Shown here: positions 55,561-64,000 of the stretch, one piece after another
Layout: each line of letters opens with the position of its first letter
Numbering within the stretch: the first letter of the stretch is position 1
Assembly (NCBI RefSeq): GCF_963678635.1
Contig: NC_087066.1
Coordinates: 29,393,301 to 29,457,300 of the forward strand
Source: Symsagittifera roscoffensis
Taxonomy: Eukaryota > Xenacoelomorpha > Acoela > Convolutidae
Direction: 5' to 3'
Length of the DNA: 64,000 bases
The notes under the pieces: generated by a model
The model's input: only the letters and a program-made list of their open reading frames with translations
The model's database searches: none
Told to the model about the DNA's origin: nothing
Position numbers and translations under genes: made by a program

Positions 55561-55957
55561 TCTGTTCGTCACGCTATCTAATTTTCGGCCGGATAGATTC
55601 GTGCAGCTTCTTAGTCTAATACCAATCCTAATCTTACTCTTATATTTCCTAGTCTCAATAGATCTAGTATAAACTGGTATTGTTGCGAGGTTCGAGGAGG
55701 GGAATAGCAACTGCTTTCTAAGCTAAATTTATTCTATTCTGGCTGAAATTAGAAATAGTTTCAGCCTTGCAAATTATTGTAAGTTTTAGTCATGGATCAT
55801 GATTGGTTTGTTTTTTGTTCTAAGTATTTTACAATGATAGTTATCAAGAATATAATTGGATATGTAAAATAATTGTTTTTAACTGGTCCCAATATTCAAA
55901 ACAATTGAGGCTCAGAAGAGAACAAAAACAACAAGCGGAACAGCTGAATCGGATTAT
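55561..55957. other. Non-coding sequence between relic and 66-codon fragment
   Basis: AT-rich sequence without a recognised gene. Its second copy is at about 58,831-59,227. Confidence 0.5.
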
Positions 55958-56158
55958 GTGAATAGACAGAAGGCCCACCTAGCATGTAGCTATCGTGATA
56001 GTTTAACTGAATACATTACGATTACCTTTTATAAGAATACTGAACTGATCTTCAACATTTCAAACTCAAAACAGGGCCGACTGGCAGCTGCAGAAGTAAC
56101 ACAGGACATAAATTATATGATCAAAACGTTATTGTTCCGACTTTCGATACGAAAGTAA
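55958..56158 (+). pseudogene. 66-codon open fragment of unknown origin
   Basis: The frame (RQKAHLACSYRDSLTEY, then NISNSKQGRLAAAEV) is kept in the second unit at 59,228-59,428 with only two residue changes. Part of it recurs at 51,812. It lies where the last exon of the paralogue would be, yet does not align convincingly with the intact gene's end. It runs directly into the repeat element at TTATTGTTCCGACTTTCG. It may be a 3' remnant of a different family member. Confidence 0.4.
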
Positions 56159-56680
56159 CGGAATATTTGTGCTCGGGGTGGGTTTTTTTTCTTCAGACAA
56201 ATTTCGACTTTTTAACTAGCCATTTTTGACGGAATTTTTTAATATCATTCGAAAGGTATTGTTGTCCTGAGCTCAAATTTGAAAAGATATTTTACCTGTG
56301 ATCTTTTTTCGTAAAGTTACGGGGTTTAAAGATTGCAATTTTGGCCAATTTGGGACAATTAACGCGCAATATTTCGCGCTATTAACGCGTAAGCGGAGAG
56401 TTAATCCGTCTTAGAAATCGTTCCAAATTGGTTAAAAGAAGCTTATTTGCCATAATTGGTTTGTTACAAGGAGCGAAGATTATCCTTTTGTACTTTATAT
56501 GGCGTATGGGGGATGATTTTCACAAAAAATCTCAAATGTTAGAAAATAAATTCTTTTTATTTCATTACATTAAATTTTTTAAATGTTATTATTGCTCCAT
56601 AAAAGTTAAAAGGCAGTCGGAAGATTCAGGGCATCACCCTGATACGAGCAGTCTTGTCCTTGACTTCAGACATGAGTGAA
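56137..56680 (+). mobile_element. Representative 0.54-kb repeat element, plus orientation
   Basis: Starts TTATTGTTCCGACTTTCGAT with an ACTTTCG-ATA-CGAAAGT mini-hairpin. It continues through GGAATATTTGTGCTCGGGGT, a nested palindromic block (TTAACGCGC, TTTCGCGC, TTAACGCGTAA), AGAAGCTTATTTGCCATAAT, TATATGGCGTATGGGGGATG and AAAGGCAGTCGGAAGATTCA. It ends near GAGCAGTCTTGTCCTTGACT. It has no protein-coding capacity. Other full or partial copies are on the plus strand near 47,838, 49,947, 51,950, 52,760, 53,120 and 59,400, and on the minus strand near 53,870, 54,110, 57,110, 57,350, 60,740 and 62,390. It is probably non-autonomous. Confidence 0.8.
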
Positions 56681-57589
56681 AACAAGTTTTTTGTAAGGTT
56701 GAACTAAGCAATTGTCAATGGCGCTCAACCATTTTTTCTCGCAAACTTCTTCTAAAAAATCCATTATGGCAAATTGTAACAAATCAATTATGGCGAATAA
56801 GCTTCTTTCAACCAATTTGTAACGATTTCTAAGATGGATTAAATCTACGCTTACGTGTTAATCGCGCGAAATATATCGCGGGTTAATTGTCCCAAATCGG
56901 CCAAAATGGCTTCCTTTAAACCCCCATAACTTTACGAAAAATGATCACAGGTAAAATAACTTTTAAAATTTAAGCTCAGGACAACAATACCTTTTGAATG
57001 ATAAAAAAATCCGTCAAAAATGGCTAGTTAAAAAGTCTAAATTTGTCTGAAGAAAAAACCCACCCGAACACAAATTTTCCGTTACTTTCGCTACGAAAGT
57101 CGAAACAATAACTATCACGCAAAGTGAACCTTTTCACGGGCTGTATGTAATTCCAAAAAACTTCCACGAGAACCGAGCTTGTATATAAAGCGCATCACTC
57201 GTAATTTCATTCCAAAAAGATAGGGCATCTCACTGTCAGACTTTAGAGAAAACAAGACTGCTCGTATATCAGGGTGAAGCTTTAAATGTTCCGACTGCCC
57301 CTTAATCCATTTAGTCCCCATCGAATATTTTTTGTGAAAAAAAAATATAGAACTAAAAATTTTGGGCAATATCAAAGATCAAGTGTGAAAATTTGAATAG
57401 TACGAAAATAATACGACCGACTATCTTGCCTTTTTTCCTTTTTAAAATGACCGACTATCTTGAACTTGCACATGTTCAAATTTTGCTTTAGCCAATTTGC
57501 TTGAAAATTTTTTAAGTTCGGTTCCAATTCACTCGCTGAACAAAACATATGGCGGGAATGGATCGAATGGAATTTATAATGATACTTGT

Positions 57590-58830
57590 CTAACTGATGC
57601 GGTGTCGATCGTGCAGTTGAAATGTGTTTATTGATCAGTCGGTCAAGCCTTACGAGTAGAAAAAAACGATTGGACTGCTAGGCAAAAGATCCAAATAATA
57701 TTAGAACCAAATAAAAATAAGCACCAAAAAATATTAGGGACCAAATAAGACCAAATATCGAAAGGACAGAATTGCGGAAATATCTAAGTACGACACAAAA
57801 TCATTATGCCCAATTTGCTCCCGAAACAACTGAAATAAATTAGTCAATGTCTCTAAAAATCTCAAGATATTTTTAGCAACGGTAATGAAACCGTCAAATT
57901 ATTTAGATTTATTTAAGAGCTTGCACGTGAAAATGCGACACGTGTTTTAAATATTTTCTTAACTAATTAAGTTTCAAAAAATCATTTTGAGCAGTTGGTG
58001 AAGAAACAACCTGTGTTTGTGAATATAATCGTCTAGAGTTGGAATCAGTCGGTACCTATGATTTTATTTGAAAAGTGGGCATTTTACCAGATTATTATCT
58101 GTCTGCGTACTTTGTCGGCATAATTGCCGCAGCGCGGTGATTTTTGAGGATCACGTTTTTTTTTCGAAGCTGATTGCTAAAATTCCTATCAAAGAAACCA
58201 AACTTTAAAGGCTCAGTAATTCTCTGCAAATGTTTTGTTGTTCTTGCTCTTCGTTAGAGAACAGGTCTTGAAAACGTGGAGAAATCAAGAGAGATAATAA
58301 ATGAAGCCCAGCAATTAATTCTCGTGTTCTGGAAAGCACCGAATCTGATCAGCCAAACAAAGATTTGGCCTTGGGCTATTTAGGTTTCTCACCCGCGCGC
58401 TGTATTGTTTATATACATTGTGGAAAACTAAACAATAGAGTGCCGATGCTTTACGAGTGGGAGAGTTCCTGTTCAGCTGGTTTGTTCGAAAAGGCGTTCA
58501 AAAAGTACGAAGAAGTTGAATCTTCCTGTGGAAATTGGAAATTACAATTTAGTTCAGTCGTTATGTGAGGAAAGGCTAATCTTAGAATAGATCTATCGCG
58601 AAGAAATATAGAATCCCCTGGAGCTGCCAATTCGTCGCATAATTGGAAGAAAATTATTGCCGAAATCTAGAGGAGCCGTGATCGCTGCCTTCAAGAAACG
58701 CCAGGAGATCACGAAGAAGTTGCGTTCATAAGTTGCAAAATAGCCGATCTCGCCAAGTTTTGTACAATTAAGACAAAAGAAAATTCAAAGATGAGCTAAA
58801 TCAGAAGATATTGAGTTTAAGGGTACACCG
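57590..58830 (+). pseudogene. Decayed HEPN-NB-ARC-TPR paralogue, relic 2
   Basis: Duplicate of relic 1 with the same missing NTPase domain and the same breaks, so decay preceded the tandem duplication. The best-preserved stretch is 58,365-58,568 (LGYLGFSPARC, VPMLYEWESS, KKYEEVESS). Confidence 0.82.
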
Positions 58831-59227
58831 TCTGTTCGTCACGCTATCTAATTTTCGGCCGGATAGATTCGTGCAGCTTCTTAGTCTAATACCAATCCTA
58901 ATCTTACTCTTATATTTCCTAGTCTCAATAGATCTAGTATAAACTGATATTGTTGTGAGGTTCGAGGAGGGGAATAGCAACTGCTTTCTAAGCTAAATTT
59001 ATTCTAGTCTGGCTGAAATTAGAAACAGTTTCAGCCTTGCAAATTATTGTAAGTTTTAGTCATGGATCATGATTGGTTTGTTTTTTGTTCTAAGTATTTT
59101 ACAATGATAGTTATCAAGAACATAATTGGATATGTAAAATAATTGTTTTTAACTGGTCCCAATATTCAAAAAAATTGAGGCTCAGAAGAGAACAAAAACA
59201 ACAGGCGGAACAGCTGAATCGGATTAT

Positions 59228-59428
59228 GTGAATAGACAGAAGGCCCACCTAGCATGTAACTATCGTGATAGTTTAACTGAATACATTACGATTACCTTTT
59301 ATAAGAATATTGAACTGATCTTCAACATTTCAAACTCAAAACAGGGCCGACTGGCAGCTGCAGAAGTAACACAGGACATAAATTATATGATCAAAACGTT
59401 ATTGTTCCGACTTTCGATACGAAAGTAA
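59228..59428 (+). pseudogene. Second copy of the 66-codon fragment
   Basis: Two residue differences from 55,958-56,158 (Ser to Asn in ACSYRD, Thr to Ile in KNTEL). The frame is open in both copies, but the copies are too similar overall for this to indicate selection. Confidence 0.4.
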
Positions 59429-59940
59429 CGGAATATTTGTGCTCGGGGTGGGTTTTTTTTCTTCAGACAAATTTCGACTTTTTAACTAGCCATTTTTGAC
59501 GGAATTTTTTAGTATCATTCGAAAGGTATTGTTGTCTTGAGCTCAAATTTGAAAACATATTTTACCTGTGATCTTTTTTCGTAAAGTTAAGGGGGTTTAA
59601 AGATTGCAATTTTGGCCAATTTGGGACAATTAACGCGCGATATTTCGCGCTATTAATGCGTAAGCGGAGAGTTAATCCGTCTTAGAAATCGTTCCAAATT
59701 GGTTAAAAGAAGCTTATTTGCCATAATTGGTTTGTTACAAGGAGCGAAATCTATCCTTTTGTACTTTATATGGCGTGTGGGGGGATGACTTTCATAAAAA
59801 ATTTCAAATTTTAGAAAAAAAAATTTCATTTTTTTTTATTTCATTGAATTTTTTAATGTTATTACTGCTCCATAAACCTTAAAAGGCAGTCGGAACATTC
59901 AGGGCTTCGCCCTTTTACGAGCAGTCTTGTTCTTTCTCAA
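59405..59940 (+). mobile_element. Rightmost plus-orientation copy of the 0.54-kb element
   Basis: Runs from TTATTGTTCCGACTTTCGAT to ACGAGCAGTCTTGTTCTTTC. It is slightly diverged from the copies inside the tandem units: GGCGTGTGGGGGGATGAC, and GGAACATTCAGGGCTTCGCC. After it the sequence becomes unrelated, so this defines the element's right end better than the other copies. Confidence 0.8.
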
Positions 59941-60480
59941 ACTGGTTTGTTACATGTTGAGAGTCAACATTAGGAGTCTTTAAACTTCTCTGAAACTTTC
60001 TAATTTAAGAAAAATTAGTTGGTACCTTCAGCCAATGAAATCGATCACGTTATTTGATTGGATTTGATGACGTGAATTGATTGATTTTAATCCCACGTTG
60101 GATTTGATAACTAAACTGAAAACTGATTTGGTAAACTGAAATATTTGGTAAACTGATAAAATGTACTTTTAAAGGGAAGTGACTCAAAATTAAAGGGGGC
60201 TTTCATATGTAGGCGCTCCAATAAGTGACCGCGTTCAAATCAAACCTCATGCGATGTCATTTTAAATTTTCATTTAAAATTTTTTTTAGTTCCTCAAAGG
60301 TCTATTGAGTAGTGTTCACCTCAAGAAAGTTAATGAAATTATCAAAAACAAAAAAATTATAATTTTTCTTGTGATTTTTAGAAAATCATCTCTCACATAC
60401 TATTTAAAGTATAAAGTGATAAATTTGCTTGAGGCAAAGTATTAAGTAGACCAACTAGCATGATCCAATTCAAATTGAAA
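59941..60480. other. Intergenic
   Basis: AT-rich. A short direct repeat TTTGGTAAACTGA occurs at about 60,128 and 60,144. No gene is seen. Confidence 0.5.
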
Positions 60481-60755
60481 CGATTTCTCAGAAAACTTAA
60501 TTTAATTCCGCTTACGCGTTAATAGCACGAAGTGAACCCCAGTTTATTATCCCAAATCAGCCAAATTTGCAATCTTTAACCACCCTTAATTTAAGAAAAT
60601 TGTAATTGAACAACTTTTTCCTATTTGAGCTCAAATAAATGCTTTTGAATGAAAAAAAAATTCTTAAAAAACTGTTGTTTACAAAGCCGAAATTTGTCTT
60701 GAGAAAAAAAACCACTCCGAGCACGAATATTCCGTCACTTTTTGATAATCACAAC
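60481..60755 (-). repeat. Diverged inverse copy of the 0.54-kb element
   Basis: CCGCTTACGCGTTAATAGCA, CCCAAATCAGCC and CCACTCCGAGCACGAATATT are the reverse complements of element landmarks. It is clearly older than the copies at 47-59 kb. Confidence 0.7.
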
Positions 60756-61662
60756 AATTAGTATATGGTATGACGACTGTGGTATATTTTAGCAAAAAAT
60801 ACTTCCCTCATTTTTTTCGTGATACATGAAATTTGGAAAAAACAAAAAGCGATGTAGCCGGGGAAGCTGTGGAAACCAAAAAAAAAAAAATTGACAGCAG
60901 GAGCACCTAAAATATGTTCATAGAGCGTAAAAACAACGCAAAATTCATTTCACAGCGTTTGCTTAGTTTTAAGGCCAAAAAATTTTAAATAGCCAAGATT
61001 AATCAGCATCAGTTTGTTGGAAAAAATTGAACTGGTGCAACCAAAGGTGACAAAATTTTTGTTCTTCAAAAACAAAAAAAAAATTAAAGAGCTGAGTTAT
61101 CACGTCCTTTTTAGCAGGAAAATTTATGTTTCAGTCGAGATACTTCATCTTCTGGTGCAACTTGTTTAGAATTTGATTAGAAAAAAATATATTTGCTGTA
61201 TTTGTTGATTTTGATACGCATAAACGAAAGATTTAATTAGAATCTACGAATAGAAACTATTCGTCACGTAGACGCCTTCTTATGTGATTACTCAAAATAT
61301 GAAAAAAAAATTACTAATGTAAAAAAATGGTTATGGCGGCTGCGACGTTTTGGGACCAAAGTTTGTCCTAATTTGTTTTAGATCTGTCGGTAAATTGAAT
61401 TAAACTCAGTTATCTTCTTTGCGGAAAATTACTTCAATATTTTTGACACTTGCCTTGACATATACTTTAGGAAAAAAAACAAAAAACAATGAAGCAAAAA
61501 TTTTTGTGTTTATTGCAAAATGATCACAAAAAAAAAATTTTAGTTTCAAAATCTTGAAAATCGCAAAAGCAAACTCATACGTTTGTCTTCGAAAACTTTT
61601 TAAAGATCCATTCAAGATCTCATTAATTCTTACTGCTTAGATCTCTTTTATTTTCTGGTGCA
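60756..61662 (+). repeat. 0.9-kb duplicated segment, copy A
   Basis: From AATTAGTATATGGTATGACG to ATTTTCTGGTGCA, matching 62,392-63,284 at high identity (offset 1,622-1,636). Both copies are immediately preceded by an inverse copy of the 0.54-kb element. Open frames inside (61,406-61,615 minus strand; 62,805-63,023 plus strand in copy B) are not conserved between copies. Confidence 0.88.
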
Positions 61663-61664
61663 AT

Positions 61665-61870
61665 CATCAATTTCGACTGCTCAAATCCTTTTGGTTTTCG
61701 AGATATGGTGTTTTATCATTTTTTTTTTCAAAAAAAAAATAGATAAAAAACTAGCCGATCTTAATTTTTGCAACCCTATAGTGAGTTGCTTTCAGAGTAC
61801 ATTAAGGTGTTGGTTGGTCTGTTATCTAAATTGATTTGGTAACACCGGAGGTGCGATTGACACGCTAGCT
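61665..61870 (+). repeat. Solitary satellite fragment with border motif
   Basis: Slightly more than one monomer of the left-hand satellite: TCGACTGCTCAAATCCTTTT, GGTTTTCGAGATATGG, GCAACCCTATAGTGAG and TTTCAGAGTAC. It is followed at 61,845 by ACCGGAGGTGCG, seven bases, ACGCTAGCT. The same border motif flanks the large array. Confidence 0.75.
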
Positions 61871-62040
61871 TTTGTAGAAAAATTTGCCTTTAATTTCAAA
61901 ATTTTACAAAAAATTTCGAATCCAAATGAATTTTTATATTTGATTTAATTGGCACTTTTAAAATTAAATCAAGTTTTTAAATCAGTTTGGAAATGGAAAA
62001 CCTTGAATTACAAATAAGCAAAAAGGCAGTTTTCAATATG
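61871..62040. other. Short AT-rich spacer
   Basis: Nothing recognised. Confidence 0.4.
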
Positions 62041-62391
62041 CCGTCCCTTTAATATAGAAGAACAAGACTGCTCGTATCAGAGTGAAGCCTTGAATGTTAC
62101 GACTTCTTTTTAAGTTCCATAGGGCAATAATCACACGAAAAAAATTAAATGAAAAAAGAAAATAAAATGATTTTTTAAATCTCAGATTTTTGTAAAAATC
62201 ATCACCCCACACGTCAATTAAAGTGCAAAAGGATAGATTTTGCTCCTTGCAACAAATCAATTATGGCAAATAAGCTTCTTTCAACTAATTTGGAACGATT
62301 TCTAAGACGGATTAACTCTCCGCTTATGCGTTAATAGCGCGAATTATATCGCGCGTTAATTGTCCCAAAATGGCCAAAATGGCAATATTTG
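62041..62391 (-). mobile_element. Inverse copy of the 0.54-kb element (3' two-thirds)
   Basis: On the minus strand it reads TTAACGCGCGATATAATTCG, TTAACGCATAAGCGGAGAGT, AGAAGCTTATTTGCCATAAT and AAAGTGCAAAAGG-type landmarks, ending with GAGCAGTCTTGTTCTT. It is truncated relative to 59,405-59,940. Confidence 0.78.
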
Positions 62392-63284
62392 AATTAGTAT
62401 ATGGTATGACGACTGTGGTATATTTTAGCAAAAAATACTTCCCTCAATTTTTTCGTGATACATGAAATTTTGAAAAAACAAAAAGCGATGTAGCCGGGGA
62501 AGCTGTGGAAACAACAAAAAAATGTGACAGCAGGAGCACCTAAAATATGTTCACAGAGCGTAAAAACAACGCAAAATTCATTTCACAGCATTTTTTTAGT
62601 TTTAAAGCCAAAAAATTTTAAATAGCCAAGATTAATCAGCACCAGTATGTTGAACAAAATTGAACTGGTGCAACCAAATGTGACAAAATTTTTGTTCTTC
62701 AAAAAACAAAAAAATTTAAAGAGCTGAGTTATCACGTCCTTTTTAGCCGGAAAATTTATGTGTCTGTCGAGATACTTCATCTTCTGGTGCAACTTGTTTA
62801 GAATTTGATTAGAAAAAAATATATTTGCTGTATGTTGATTTTGATACGCATAAACGAAAGATTTAATTGGAATCTACGAATAGAAACTATTCGTCACGTA
62901 GACGCCTTATTATGTGATTACTCAAAATATGAAAAAAAAATTACTAATGTAAAAAAATGGTTATGGCGGCTGCGACGTTTTGGGACCAAATTTTGTCCTA
63001 ATTTGTTTGAGATCTGTCGGTAAATTGAATTAAACTCAGTTATCTTCTTTGCGTAAAATTACTTCAATATTTTTGACACTTGCCTTGACATATACCTTAG
63101 GAAAAAAAAACAATAAGGCAAAAATTTTTTGTGTTTATTGCAAAATGATCACAAAAAAATTTTAGTTTCAAAGTCTTGAAAATTGCAAAAATAAACTCAT
63201 ACGTTTGTCTTCGAAAATTTTTTAAATATCCAGTCAAGATCTCATTAATTCTTACTGCTTAGATCTCTTCAATTTTCTGGTGCG
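62392..63284 (+). repeat. 0.9-kb duplicated segment, copy B
   Basis: Copy of 60,756-61,662 with scattered substitutions and small indels. The 72-codon open frame at 62,805-63,023 is broken by a 2-bp difference in copy A (GCTGTATTTGTTGAT versus GCTGTATGTTGAT). Confidence 0.88.
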
Positions 63285-64000
63285 AACATTTTTTTCTTAC
63301 TCAAAAATTGGAAATGTTTGTGAGCTGAAAAATCCCGTTTTGTTTTACCTTAATATTAAGTTGATCTCATGTCGATACCCTAATTTAGATTATTTAAAAA
63401 TACTCAGAGTATGTCTGCTACAAACTACTAAACTGGATGGTGTGTATGGGTGGTGACTTGTATGGTGTTCCTCGACAGATGATTTTGAGACCAATTCTTC
63501 TCTTAGTTCCTAGTTGAGATCTATCGCTAAAATGTAAGGAACTCAGACAACTGTTGAAAAAAGTCAGAAGCTTTTTGACGCTTGCCAGTCCTTTTAAGTA
63601 GATATGCAAGTTTTTTTGACAACGGAAAATAGCTGGCAACAAATCATTTATCTGATCACAAATTAGAAGCGTTCAGAGCCTTGAAAAATGGCGATTTAGC
63701 CAAATATTTACAAAACAATAAACGGCAGGCTTAGTAGTGGTCATCTTAGTCCAATGTTAGTTAGTTCTTCAATTTAGTTAAAGAAATAGTTTTTAAATTG
63801 AGAATAACTCAAGGAAGATTTTCCCAAATTTTATGTTGCCGAAAAAGTTTGAAAGTTTTCGAATCCAGGTCACGCATCGGTAATAAGGCGTTACTAATAT
63901 GAAATATTTTGATGAATTTATTTTTTTCTACCATAAGCTTAGACCAAATTGAAAAAATTACTGTGTTCTCAACAGTATAGCAAAAATGAGAATAACTAGA
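63285..64000. other. Intergenic to window end
   Basis: AT-rich, with no gene recognised. The 74-codon minus-strand open frame at 63,418-63,642 has no recognisable domain. Confidence 0.45.

Larger units (their letters stand above)
53120..56385 (+). repeat. 3.25-kb tandem unit, copy 1
   Basis: Matches 56,366-59,650 with an offset of 3,245-3,270 (the second copy has about 25 extra bases near 58,120). In order it holds a plus-orientation repeat element (to about 53,430), an inverse arm (53,500-53,870), a small inverse fragment (53,980-54,110), the decayed HEPN-NB-ARC paralogue (54,330-55,560), unique sequence, a 66-codon fragment (55,958) and the start of the next element. Confidence 0.9.
56380..59650 (+). 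repeat. 3.25-kb tandem unit, copy 2
   Basis: Near-identical to 53,120-56,385. It contains the inverse arm (about 56,760-57,115), the second relic (57,590-58,830) and the second 66-codon fragment (59,228-59,428). The extra bases near 58,120 read GCATAATTGCCGCAGCGC. Confidence 0.9.

Noticed and set aside
53182-57375. Identical 83- and 86-codon frames in the two 3.25-kb units
   Set aside because: They lie within the repeat element and its inverse arm. The conservation is due to recent duplication.

Overview
This is an AT-rich window of nuclear DNA from an invertebrate animal. The evidence is a Rho-kinase (ROCK) gene with six coding exons and GT-AG introns, an SON-type splicing-factor gene, a HEPN/NB-ARC/TPR gene of a kind found in invertebrate immune repertoires, long gene-poor intervals, tRNA-derived SINE heads, MITE-like inverted repeats and a satellite array. 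The phylum cannot be named. ROCK is clearly recognisable but diverged in the kinase N-lobe, which suggests a fast-evolving lineage.

Layout. Positions 1-350 hold a short flank with a terminal-looking motif. About 360-19,350 is one continuous array of a diverged satellite (monomer about 150-185 bp, all in one orientation), overwritten by block duplications of about 0.68, 1.08, 1.10, 2.13 and 3.85 kb. Positions 19,356-21,046 are intergenic and include a less AT-rich patch at 19.57-20.33 kb that I could not identify. SON lies at 21,047-22,915 as a single coding exon. 22.9-27.6 kb is intergenic, with a small MITE, a SINE head and a short tandem duplication. ROCK occupies 27,649-35,623. 35.6-44.3 kb is intergenic, with a 1.75-kb segment present twice and several tRNA-like SINE heads.

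The last third is the accessory region. A HEPN(DZIP3-like)-NB-ARC-TPR gene runs from 44,347 to 47,650, with one intron and two apparent frame breaks. Downstream, its last 240 bp or so have been copied along with a 2.11-kb segment. Two tandem 3.25-kb units (about 53.1-59.9 kb) each carry a decayed, internally deleted relic of a paralogue. A family of roughly 0.54-kb repeats, present in both orientations and forming inverted repeats of about 330 bp, runs through all of this and probably seeded the rearrangements. 60-64 kb holds more diverged inverted-orientation copies, a duplicated 0.9-kb segment and a solitary fragment of the satellite from the left end.

The three genes are not a functional unit. 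SON (splicing) and ROCK (actomyosin signalling) are housekeeping genes on the same strand. The HEPN-NB-ARC gene is an accessory, probably immune-type STAND NTPase sitting in a fast-rearranging, repeat-driven cluster, and is the most interesting part of the window. All identifications come from reading motifs and translations, not from database searches.
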